Assembly: GCA_003518245.1 (NCBI GenBank)
Contig: DOZA01000248.1
Span: forward strand, 1-7,224
Source of the DNA: Bacteroidales bacterium
GTDB taxonomy: Bacteria; Bacteroidota; Bacteroidia; Bacteroidales; VadinHA17
Length of the DNA: 7,224 nt
Direction: 5' to 3'
Shown: positions 1-6,781 of the stretch, piece by piece
Numbering within the stretch: position 1 is the stretch's first letter
Layout: every line of letters starts with the position of its first letter
Notes under the pieces: generated by a model
Databases searched by the model: none
Told to the model about the DNA's origin: nothing
Seen by the model: only the letters and a program-made list of their open reading frames with translations
Made by a program: the position numbers and the translations under genes

Positions 1-1157
1 AATAAGCCTGCCACCAGCACAGATGCCTCATTCATAGAGCCTTCAAATACAGATCGCAGCCTATCTCTTAATTTACTGCCAGTTACCTGATTCATTATAT
101 TGATAACTGTTTTTTCAACAGTTATATTAAGAGCCCTTGAAAATAATCTGCTTAGAGCAATGATAAGAAAGAAGAACAGGAAACCCTGTGCTCCCGGGAG
201 AAATCCGTTCCCTGAACCAGCTATTATTGCTATTATTGTAAATATACCAATAAGAACCGGTGTCAGGATAACAGCCACAACAAAACCTTGTTTCTTAATA
301 ATATAGGATACCAGGAACATATTTATCATAAGAGCCACAAACATCATAACTCCTTCAAAAAAACCAAGAAACCTTGCCATTTCTATTTCCCCTGGATATC
401 TAAGCCTGGTAAGGGCCATAAACGAATACTGGACAAAAAAGAGAACAATCACAGAAAGCAATAAAAAGACAGCAAGGTATTTTATGAACCTGTTATTAAA
501 AATTACCCTGTAACTTACTGAATTACTACCTGTATTTTTATCCTGAACAGTATTTGTTTTATACCTGCCCGTAATTATCATCTGTATCAAAAAAGCCACA
601 AGTATACTGCCGGCACTCACAGGGAGCATATTGTGGATATCAATTTTAAGATATAACATTGCTGGAACAGAAAAGCTTCCGATTATCATACCCGCAATAA
701 GCCCGGAATCAATCATTCCTGTTAATCTTTCACCCATCCTTAGGGTAAATATCCCGCTCACCGTACTTCTGAGACCGAGCATTGCAAGAATAAAAACCGG
801 TCCGAGGGAAATAAATACCAGGTAAACAACCAGTGGTTCCGGATCTGTTCTGGACACAATCCACAGGCAAACTGTTACCAAGAAAATAAAAAACAGGTTT
901 ATTACCGAAAAAAACGAAAACTTAAGCCTTGCCTTTACAAGGTAGTACAGAGAAGTTAAAACAATACCTGCAAGTCCGCTAAAGATATAAGCCCTTGCCA
1001 TGTCAGTTTCATCAAATCTGGAAAGGAAAACAGCATGGGCGATAATATTGAAAATGGCATAGAAAATACCTATGAGAAAAGCCTGAAGAAGCATGAATAT
1101 AACAATGCTATGCTCCTCTCTTTCTAAACCAAAGAGCTTAAATAAACCTAATTTCAT
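1..1157 (-). CDS. ATP:ADP antiporter-like (Npt/Tlc group) MFS membrane protein, C-terminus outside window
   Basis: This gene reads from ATG at 1157 leftward without a stop for 385 codons and runs off the window. The protein is very hydrophobic, with about ten membrane segments at roughly residues 17-41, 55-75, 82-101, 108-128, 148-172, 178-196, 225-247, 264-286, 290-313 and 320-340; a charged cytoplasmic loop lies near 197-222. The N-terminal pattern (LFKLFGLEREE, then a first helix, FLSRFDE and YIFSGLAG) and the late segment EKTVINIMNQVTGSKLRDR resemble Bacteroidota members of the NTP/NDP-exchanger-like MFS group. Many of these carry a HEAT-repeat or cyclic-nucleotide-binding C-terminal domain, which would lie outside. 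The start is supported by AAAGGAT a few bases upstream and an in-frame TGA four codons before it. The substrate cannot be inferred: nucleotide exchange is proven only for parasite and plastid members. A 375-bp gap separates it from aroK, so it is probably transcribed separately. An unrelated MFS family is the alternative. Confidence 0.72.
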   Translation of the reverse strand, partial: MKLGLFKLFGLEREEHSIVIFMLLQAFLIGIFYAIFNIIAHAVFLSRFDETDMARAYIFSGLAGIVLTSLYYLVKARLKFSFFSVINLFFIFLVTVCLWIVSRTDPEPLVVYLVFISLGPVFILAMLGLRSTVSGIFTLRMGERLTGMIDSGLIAGMIIGSFSVPAMLYLKIDIHNMLPVSAGSILVAFLIQMIITGRYKTNTVQDKNTGSNSVSYRVIFNNRFIKYLAVFLLLSVIVLFFVQYSFMALTRLRYPGEIEMARFLGFFEGVMMFVALMINMFLVSYIIKKQGFVVAVILTPVLIGIFTIIAIIAGSGNGFLPGAQGFLFFFLIIALSRLFSRALNITVEKTVINIMNQVTGSKLRDRLRSVFEGSMNEASVLVAGL

Positions 1158-1366
1158 TCTGGCATCCTTTCAGCATACTAATTTAGATAAATAATCTGAA
1201 CACCTTTTCATTAGAAAAGATTTAAATTAACAGTCTTATCAACAATATTTGAAATATTATTAAGGTTCACTTCATATATTCATTAGCTATAAACGCCGGG
1301 GCATCTCACTGTTCCGAAAATAAAGGCACTTATCTGATTCTTATTTTTAATGAATATCTTTAGCGA
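1158..1366. other. Intergenic stretch upstream of the transporter gene, no gene seen
   Basis: All six frames are broken by frequent stops and I recognise no RNA gene. The stretch is AT-rich, apart from a short GC-rich patch around 1293-1303. It should contain the promoter and leader of the minus-strand transporter gene that starts at 1157, but I cannot point to a convincing Bacteroidota -33/-7 pair. The one structured element is the palindrome at 1244-1258, listed separately. No clear intrinsic terminator for aroK is visible. Confidence 0.6.
1244..1258. promoter_or_regulatory. 15-bp perfect AT-rich palindrome, possible operator
   Basis: AATATTT and AAATATT form a perfect inverted repeat around a single central G. 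It lies about 87-101 bp upstream of the transporter start codon at 1157, within the gap that must hold that gene's promoter. Palindromes of this size are typical of dimeric regulator sites, but in AT-rich intergenic DNA they also arise by chance. No second copy is seen in the window. Confidence 0.25.
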
Positions 1367-1564
1367 ATGTTTGAGCCATTAACTGACGGGGACGAAAAGT
1401 ACAGAAAAAGAAGGGAGATTGTTTTTATTATCCTTTCCAATTATGTATACAAGATGGTCAGCGCCCTGGTTGATAGCATTCCTTTTTACATGGGTACACG
1501 ATTTTTGTCCAGGTATCTTAATATTGACCCAGTCAGGGATTATAAGGTGGGTAAGAAAGGATAA
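1367..1564 (+). pseudogene. C-terminal remnant of a VUT/YhhQ-like (queuosine precursor transporter) gene
   Basis: A plus-strand reading frame of 65 codons encodes a peptide that looks like real protein: a basic stretch (KYRKRRE), then a continuous hydrophobic segment at residues 18-49 (IVFIILSNYVYKMVSALVD, IPFYMGTRFL), then a short polar tail. This resembles, from memory, the last membrane helix and tail of VUT/YhhQ-type proteins, which import queuosine precursors. Intact members are about 220-240 residues. Here an in-frame TAG sits two codons before the ATG, and no frame upstream continues the family, so about three quarters of the gene is missing. The 3' end overlaps the aroK tail by 32 bp, tail to tail. 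It is the only plausible plus-strand coding stretch in the window. Codon choice resembles the neighbouring genes. The alternatives are a chance open frame or a short unrelated membrane peptide. Confidence 0.42.
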
Positions 1565-2051
1565 TATCCATGATTTTCCCGGGGTCAGCCTTCAAACCAT
1601 CAATAATAAATTGTGCCTTATTATACCAATTTTCCCTTTCATCCAGTGTTATCCTGATATAGTCTTTCATTTCATCGGGATGCATGCCTGCAAGGAGGGG
1701 TCTTAATTTTTTTGCCTTACTGAGCCTGTGGTATAAGGTTGCAGGATCATGCTTGAGGTATACTGTTACACCTTCGCGGTTCATAAATGCCATATTATCT
1801 TTATCGCATGGCGTTCCACCACCACAGGCAAGGACAATATTATCTGCGGTTTTTAAAGATCTCAAGGTCCTGGCCTCAATCTTCCTGAAATATTCCTCTC
1901 CCGATTGCTGAAATATATCCTGTACTGACCTGCCATCAGCATCCTCAATTAAGTAGTCAAGGTCCTTGAATCTCCATCCTGCACGTGAGGCCATCCTTCT
2001 GCCCAAGGTTGATTTTCCTGAACCCATGAAACCAATCAGGTATACAATCAT
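1533..2051 (-). CDS. aroK: Shikimate kinase
   Basis: The enzyme phosphorylates shikimate to shikimate 3-phosphate with ATP, the fifth step of the cytoplasmic chorismate pathway. Its 172 residues are the usual length for a single-domain shikimate kinase. The Walker A motif GFMGSGKST is at residues 7-15. The shikimate-binding residues are present: Asp32 in KDLD, Arg56 in YFRKIEA, and the GGG loop at 77-79. The lid region carries LRPLL with Arg117, and ERENWY (138-143) provides the usual late arginine. The ATG at 2051 is the only start in frame after an upstream TGA and has no Shine-Dalgarno sequence, as is common in Bacteroidota. It starts 38 bp after the parC stop with no terminator between, so it is probably the last gene of a parE-parC-aroK transcript. 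Its last 32 bp overlap the plus-strand VUT-like remnant, but the C-terminus looks intact. aroL would be an equivalent name; the family call is firm. Confidence 0.95.
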   Translation of the reverse strand: MIVYLIGFMGSGKSTLGRRMASRAGWRFKDLDYLIEDADGRSVQDIFQQSGEEYFRKIEARTLRSLKTADNIVLACGGGTPCDKDNMAFMNREGVTVYLKHDPATLYHRLSKAKKLRPLLAGMHPDEMKDYIRITLDERENWYNKAQFIIDGLKADPGKIMDIILSYPPYNP

Positions 2052-2089
2052 AGCATTGATATTATTTCTATATCATTTATGGCTATTAA

Positions 2090-4717
2090 TTAAAGTTCGA
2101 GTGTCATCTGTGAACCATTATCTTTAACAGGATGCTCTGGAGTAATATCTTCTTCTTTCTCTTCCTCCTGCTTTTCTGATTCTTTAAGTGCGACGGGCTC
2201 TATTTCTTTAATATTCTCAACATTGTAATTGGTCAGACGCTTACCTTTTGCCCTGTAACTTTTTACACCAATAAATTCGGCTACTTCAATAATCTCATTT
2301 ACCTTTCCTTTATGCTTGCCACCAAATTCAATCTCGAACCTGGGATACTCAACCTCTGTGAGGCTTATCAGCTTTGAATCAGGGTGTTCACCTATAAAAC
2401 AGAAAAGCTTTTCTGCTTCTTCAATTTTGAATCTCTTTACATAATAATATTCAAGTTCGGCATCCCAGTATATTGCCGAATAAACAACACCCGGCCTGTA
2501 CTTTTCCATAATAAAAATATTCTCTTCAAAATGATTTGAAAGATCAAAATTGCTGAGCCTTACTTTTCCATCTTTGGTAATAACCATAATCATGTCATCG
2601 GCACTGAATTCTCCAAGGTATTTACCTCTTGAATCTGCGTTCAGCCTGTTTACCGTATCGTCAAACCATATTTTCCTGCCTCCAAGGGTGGAAACTCCTT
2701 TTTCCTTAAGAGTGATCTTCTGTACTGCATTTCTTGTTAGGATATTACCCATTGATGACTGGCCTTTTATAGTCAGTTCACTGAAATCAAATTCAAAAGT
2801 AATCTTCTTAAGCCTGGATTTTGGGCGGTGATAAATTTTTATAATCTCAGCCTCCCCATTCGGGTTAGCGCTGAAATATAAAATCCTTGAATCTTTTGCC
2901 CCCCTTGTAATATTGTACTCCCTGTCACGCGTAATACTGGTTATTGCACATCTCTTAACCATGATATTCCCTCGCTTACCATCTTGATAAACAATATTAT
3001 AGATTGTCCTCTTGTCATTCCTCCTGAAAATGCCGGCATATATAATATTCTTCCCGACAAACTGTTTTTCCGACACCTTGCTTACAATGTATGTACCGTT
3101 TTTGAGGAATACTATTATATCATCTATATCAGAACAGTCACACACATATTCGTCTTTCTTAAGTGATGTACCTACAAAGCCCTCTTCTTTATTAAAATAT
3201 AGTTTGGCATTATTGGCAGCCACCTTTGTAGCCACAATCTGGTCAAAACTTCTTATTTCTGTTTTTCTCTCTCTTCCCTTGCTGTGTTTCTTTTTTATCT
3301 GCCTGAAATAATTAATTGTAAAGGGGATAATATTTTCAAGATGGTTTTTTACTTCATCAAGCTCTATTTCAAGATCTTTAATATGGCTGTCTGTCTTTTT
3401 TACATCATATTTTGATATTCGCTTGATCTTTATTTCAGTAAGCCTGATAATGTCATCCCTGGTAACATCCCTTTTCAATTTAGGCTTAAACGGATCAAGG
3501 CCTTTGTCAATAGCTTCAATCACTGCTTCCCATGTTTCACACTCCTCGATATCCCCGTATATTCTTTCTTCAATAAATATTTTCTCAAGGGATGACATAT
3601 GCCATTCTTCTTCCAGCTCATGCTTACGTATCTCAAGCTCCTTTTTCAAAAGGTTAACCGTATTATCCACTGATCGTTTCAGGATCTCGCTCACACCAAT
3701 AAACTCGGGTTTATTATTATATATCACACATGCATTGGGTGACAGCGATATTTCACAGTCGGTGAAAGCATATAGTGCATCGATTGTTTTATCAGGTGAT
3801 ACACCACCGGCAAGATGTATTACTATTTCTACATTCTCAGCGGTATTATCATCTATTCTTTTGATTTTAATCTGCCCCTTATCATTGGCTTTAATAATTG
3901 AATCAATCAGGCTTCCTGTGGTGCGTGAAAAAGGTACTTCAGTTATAACGAGATTTTTCTTATCAAGCTTTTCTATTTTCGCTCTTACTTTTACATTCCC
4001 TCCCCTCAGGCCATTATTATACCTTGATACATCTATCATACCTCCTGTTGGAAAGTCAGGATAAAGTTCAAAGTTTTTATTCTGCAGGTACAGGATAGCT
4101 GAATCAACAAGTTCGACAAAGTTATGGGGCAGTATTTTAGAGGCTAGTCCTACAGCTATACCTTCAACACCCTGTGCAAGTAACAGGGGGAATTTAACAG
4201 GTAATGTAACCGGTTCTTTATTTCGGCCATCGTATGACTGTTTCCATTCTGTTGTTTTCGGGTTAAAGACTACATCAATTGCAAACTTTGATAATCTTGC
4301 CTCTATATATCGTGGTGCGGCGGAGCTGTCACCTGTCAGTATATTCCCCCAGTTACCCTGCGTTTCAACCAGCAGGTTTTTCTGTCCAAGCTGAACAAGG
4401 GCATCACCTATTGAAGCATCACCGTGGGGATGGAACTGCATAGTATGACCTATAATATTAGCTACCTTATTAAACCTGCCATCATCCATCCTTTTCATTG
4501 AATGCAGTATTCTTCTCTGTACAGGTTTCAGGCCGTCGGTGATATGGGGCACAGCCCTTTCAAGGATTACATAAGATGCATAATCAAGGAACCAGTCTTT
4601 ATACATTCCCGAGAGTGCGGTTACTTTATGCATCTCCTCAGCTGACCTGCCATCCGCACCGGTTTCTTTATCGTAATCAATATCTTTTCTACCCTTATCC
4701 GGAGTATTTTCGCTCAT
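2090..4717 (-). CDS. parC: DNA topoisomerase IV subunit A
   Basis: This is the DNA-cleaving subunit of the type IIA topoisomerase that unlinks daughter chromosomes; it acts as an A2B2 tetramer with ParE. The order is winged-helix/tower DNA-gate domain (about 35-360, including DGLKPVQRRIL), coiled-coil exit gate (about 355-475), and a beta-pinwheel C-terminal domain (about 500-840). The catalytic tyrosine is Tyr137 in AAPRYIEARLS. The quinolone-region helix HPHGDASIGDALVQL is at 96-110, with Ala101 where E. coli GyrA has Ser83. The gyrase-specific GyrA box (QRRGGKG-like) is absent; IKGQSSMGNIL at 650-660 is the closest remnant, so ParC rather than GyrA fits. At 875 residues it is longer than E. 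coli ParC (about 750), as usual in this phylum. An acidic tail (844-865) ends in QMTLEL. Upstream in-frame stops make the ATG at 4717 the only start. It follows parE by 28 nt. Confidence 0.96.
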   Translation of the reverse strand: MSENTPDKGRKDIDYDKETGADGRSAEEMHKVTALSGMYKDWFLDYASYVILERAVPHITDGLKPVQRRILHSMKRMDDGRFNKVANIIGHTMQFHPHGDASIGDALVQLGQKNLLVETQGNWGNILTGDSSAAPRYIEARLSKFAIDVVFNPKTTEWKQSYDGRNKEPVTLPVKFPLLLAQGVEGIAVGLASKILPHNFVELVDSAILYLQNKNFELYPDFPTGGMIDVSRYNNGLRGGNVKVRAKIEKLDKKNLVITEVPFSRTTGSLIDSIIKANDKGQIKIKRIDDNTAENVEIVIHLAGGVSPDKTIDALYAFTDCEISLSPNACVIYNNKPEFIGVSEILKRSVDNTVNLLKKELEIRKHELEEEWHMSSLEKIFIEERIYGDIEECETWEAVIEAIDKGLDPFKPKLKRDVTRDDIIRLTEIKIKRISKYDVKKTDSHIKDLEIELDEVKNHLENIIPFTINYFRQIKKKHSKGRERKTEIRSFDQIVATKVAANNAKLYFNKEEGFVGTSLKKDEYVCDCSDIDDIIVFLKNGTYIVSKVSEKQFVGKNIIYAGIFRRNDKRTIYNIVYQDGKRGNIMVKRCAITSITRDREYNITRGAKDSRILYFSANPNGEAEIIKIYHRPKSRLKKITFEFDFSELTIKGQSSMGNILTRNAVQKITLKEKGVSTLGGRKIWFDDTVNRLNADSRGKYLGEFSADDMIMVITKDGKVRLSNFDLSNHFEENIFIMEKYRPGVVYSAIYWDAELEYYYVKRFKIEEAEKLFCFIGEHPDSKLISLTEVEYPRFEIEFGGKHKGKVNEIIEVAEFIGVKSYRAKGKRLTNYNVENIKEIEPVALKESEKQEEEKEEDITPEHPVKDNGSQMTLEL

Positions 4718-4745
4718 ACATACAAGTCTTTACCATCAAAAAAAA

Positions 4746-6608
4746 TCAACTTTCTTCAAGCAGTTGTGCTTCCTCCTCTATCAGGTCTTCTTCAAACCGG
4801 AGGTTTTCTATTATAAACTCCTGCCTGTCGGGTGTGTTCTTCCCCATATAGAAATTAAGGAAATCCTTGACCGAATCATTCTTCTTGAGCCTTACAGGTT
4901 CAAGCCTCATATTTTTACCAATAAAGTGCTTGAATTCATCTGGTGATATTTCCCCTAGTCCCTTGAACCTTGTTATCTCAGGACTGGCACCCAGATCTTT
5001 TAAGGCTTTCTCCTTTTCCCGCTCGGTATAAATATACCTCGTCTCCTTCTTATTTCTTATACGCCATAAAGGAGTCTGTAATATATATAAATGGCCCTTT
5101 CTTATAAGGTCAGGGAAAAACTGAAGGAAGAAGGTTAAAAGCAGCAACCTGATATGCATGCCATCAACATCAGCATCAGTAGCAATTACTACATTATTAT
5201 ACTTCAGGTTATCCACCCCATCTTCTATATTCAATGCTGCCTGTAGCAGGTTAAACTCTTCGTTCTCATATACTATCTTCTTGGTCAGGCCATAGGTATT
5301 CAATGGTTTACCCCTGAGACTGAAAACAGCCTGTGTCTCAACATTCCTGGATTTGGTTATTGATCCACTTGCAGAATCACCCTCTGTAATGAATATTGTG
5401 GAATTGAGACGGTGGTCGTGATTGCTGTCATAATGTATTCGACAGTCTCGTAATTTCTTATTATGCAGGCTGGCTTTCTTTGACCTCTCCCTGGCAAGTT
5501 TTTTTATTGAAGAAATGGCCTTTCTTTCCTTCTCGGATTCCAGAATCTTATTCAGTATTATCTGAGCTATCTCCTGGTTCTTATGCAGGTAATCATCAAT
5601 TGATTTCTTGACAAACTCGCCTATAAAATTCCTTACAGAAGGTCCCCCCGGAGCCATGTTTTTGGACCCAAGCTTTGTTTTAGTCTGTGATTCAAACACA
5701 GGTTCTTCTACTTTTATGCTTAAAGCTGAAATTATAGATGTTCTTATATCAGAAGGTTCAAAATCTTTTTTATAGAAATCTCTTATTACCTTTACCAGTG
5801 ACTCCTTAAAAGTAGAAAGGTGTGTGCCGCCCTGTGTTGTATGCTGACCATTTACAAAACTGTAATAATCCTCACCATACTGGTTGCCATGAGTGAAAGC
5901 AACCTCAATATCTTCTCCCTTAAGGTGAATTATTGGATAGAGTCCTTCCCTGTTCATATTCTCATGTAACAGATCAAGCAGGCCATTTTTGGAATGAAAT
6001 TTTTCACCATTGAAGTTTATTGTAAGACCCACATTGAGGTAGACATAATTTCTTATCATGGACTCAACATTTTCAGAGATAAAATGATATGCTCCAAACA
6101 TTTCCTCATCCGGAGTAAAGCATGTAAGTACCCCATTGGGTTCATCACTTACAAATATCTCTGTTTCTCTTATAATCTTACCCTTTTCAAATTCTACCTC
6201 CCTGGCCTTCCCATCTCTTACTGACCTCACCATGAATTTACTTGAAAGAGCATTAACCGCCTTTATGCCAACACCATTAAGCCCAACTGACTTCTTAAAA
6301 GCTTTTGAATCGTATTTGGCACCTGTGTTCATCCTGTTTGCTACATCAAGAAGCTTGCCCAGGGGTATTCCCCTGCCATAATCCCTGACAGATACTTCAC
6401 GGTCAGTAATGCTTATATCAATTTTCTTCCCAAAACCCATCATAAACTCATCAATGGAATTATCAGTCACTTCCTTAATCAGGACATATATTCCATCATC
6501 CTGTGATGATCCGTCACCCAGTTTACCTATGTACATACCGGGTCTTAACCGTATATGTTCTCTCCATTCAAGAGTCTTTATGTTCTCTTCAGAATAATTA
6601 GCTACCAT
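4746..6608 (-). CDS. parE: DNA topoisomerase IV subunit B
   Basis: This is the ATPase subunit of topoisomerase IV, which drives strand passage by ATP-dependent clamping on DNA. The GHKL ATPase domain holds [10 protein letters not shown] (catalytic Glu46, Mg-binding Asn50), VRDYGRGIP (Asp76) and [15 protein letters not shown] (108-122). The transducer domain carries QTKTKLGS with Lys310, the counterpart of GyrB Lys337. The TOPRIM domain has EGDSASGS (Glu409), [10 protein letters not shown] and DADVDGMHI (Asp478, 480, 482), followed by RFKGLGE at 547-553. [10 protein letters not shown] in place of the gyrase-type sequence, the pairing with a GyrA-box-lacking partner, and the length of 620 residues (no long insert) favour ParE over GyrB. 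An in-frame TAG directly before the ATG at 6608 fixes the start; there is no Shine-Dalgarno sequence. It heads the likely parE-parC-aroK operon, and the upstream gap holds candidate promoters and a terminator of the preceding gene. Confidence 0.96.
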   Translation of the reverse strand: MVANYSEENIKTLEWREHIRLRPGMYIGKLGDGSSQDDGIYVLIKEVTDNSIDEFMMGFGKKIDISITDREVSVRDYGRGIPLGKLLDVANRMNTGAKYDSKAFKKSVGLNGVGIKAVNALSSKFMVRSVRDGKAREVEFEKGKIIRETEIFVSDEPNGVLTCFTPDEEMFGAYHFISENVESMIRNYVYLNVGLTINFNGEKFHSKNGLLDLLHENMNREGLYPIIHLKGEDIEVAFTHGNQYGEDYYSFVNGQHTTQGGTHLSTFKESLVKVIRDFYKKDFEPSDIRTSIISALSIKVEEPVFESQTKTKLGSKNMAPGGPSVRNFIGEFVKKSIDDYLHKNQEIAQIILNKILESEKERKAISSIKKLARERSKKASLHNKKLRDCRIHYDSNHDHRLNSTIFITEGDSASGSITKSRNVETQAVFSLRGKPLNTYGLTKKIVYENEEFNLLQAALNIEDGVDNLKYNNVVIATDADVDGMHIRLLLLTFFLQFFPDLIRKGHLYILQTPLWRIRNKKETRYIYTEREKEKALKDLGASPEITRFKGLGEISPDEFKHFIGKNMRLEPVRLKKNDSVKDFLNFYMGKNTPDRQEFIIENLRFEEDLIEEEAQLLEES

Positions 6609-6625
6609 CTAAATCGGATTTTGGG

Positions 6626-6633
6626 CAAATATA
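6626..6633 (-). promoter_or_regulatory. parE: Candidate proximal -7 box for parE
   Basis: Read on the minus strand this is TATATTTG, a full match to the Bacteroidota -7 consensus TAnnTTTG. Its edge is 18 bases from the parE start codon, so the transcript leader would be only about ten bases. No clear TTG -33 element lies at the usual distance; TTAC is the nearest. In such AT-rich DNA a chance match is quite possible. Confidence 0.3.
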
Positions 6634-6682
6634 ATCAAAAGGGGGACTGCTTTGTAAGTGATTTTTCAACAATAAAACACGG

Positions 6683-6690
6683 CAAAAATA
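6683..6690 (-). promoter_or_regulatory. parE: Candidate distal -7 box for the parE-parC-aroK operon
   Basis: On the minus strand this reads TATTTTTG, which matches the Bacteroidota -7 consensus TAnnTTTG. It lies about 75 bp upstream of the parE start and would give a leader of roughly 65-70 nt. A TTG stands 27 bases upstream, farther than the usual 17-23, so the -33 element is weak or absent. The spacer on its upstream side contains the perfect palindrome at 6696-6707, where a bound regulator would compete with RNA polymerase. Confidence 0.38.
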
Positions 6691-6695
6691 GCACT

Positions 6696-6707
6696 TTCAG
6701 GCCTGAA
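6696..6707. promoter_or_regulatory. 12-bp perfect palindrome TTCAGGCCTGAA, possible operator
   Basis: TTCAGGCCTGAA equals its own reverse complement. It lies in the gap between the MutS-like gene and parE, just upstream of the TATTTTTG box on the minus strand. It is flanked by two direct copies of ACGGCAA at 6679-6685 and 6714-6720, 35 bp apart, so the palindrome is roughly central between them. The arrangement suggests a protein-binding site, but no known operator matches and regulation is an inference. Confidence 0.33.
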
Positions 6708-6745
6708 TACAGTACGGCAAGCATTAATAGCTGTATATCTGGATG

Positions 6746-6781
6746 TTATAAAAATAAGCACCTGTTAAAAAAAACAGTGTG
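6746..6781 (-). terminator. Likely intrinsic terminator after the MutS-like gene
   Basis: Directly after the TAG stop, the minus strand reads CAC, a bulged A, CTGTT, a six-T loop, AACAG and GTG. This gives a stem of eight pairs with one bulge. It is followed by CTTATTTTTATAA, a broken U-rich tract. Its position just past the stop codon and before the parE promoter region fits termination of the upstream gene. The stem is modest and AT-rich at its tip, so termination may be partial. Confidence 0.55.

Noticed and set aside
1525..1535. TGAC/GTCA mini-hairpin at the aroK stop codon, considered as a terminator
   Set aside because: The stem is four pairs and no U-rich tract follows; no convincing terminator for aroK is visible.
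2058..2074. Small hairpin GATAT/ATATC just upstream of the aroK start
   Set aside because: The stem is only five A/T-rich pairs with a seven-base loop and no U tract, too weak to call a terminator or riboregulator.
3423..4064. Long plus-strand open frame of 213 codons inside parC
   Set aside because: It is antisense to a well-supported parC coding region, has serine/leucine/isoleucine-rich low-information sequence and matches no family; it is a shadow of the real gene.
4738..4745. Run of eight T on the coding strand between parE and parC, considered as a slippage or frameshift site
   Set aside because: It comes just after the parE stop codon, parC has its own ATG with in-frame stops upstream, and both proteins are complete.
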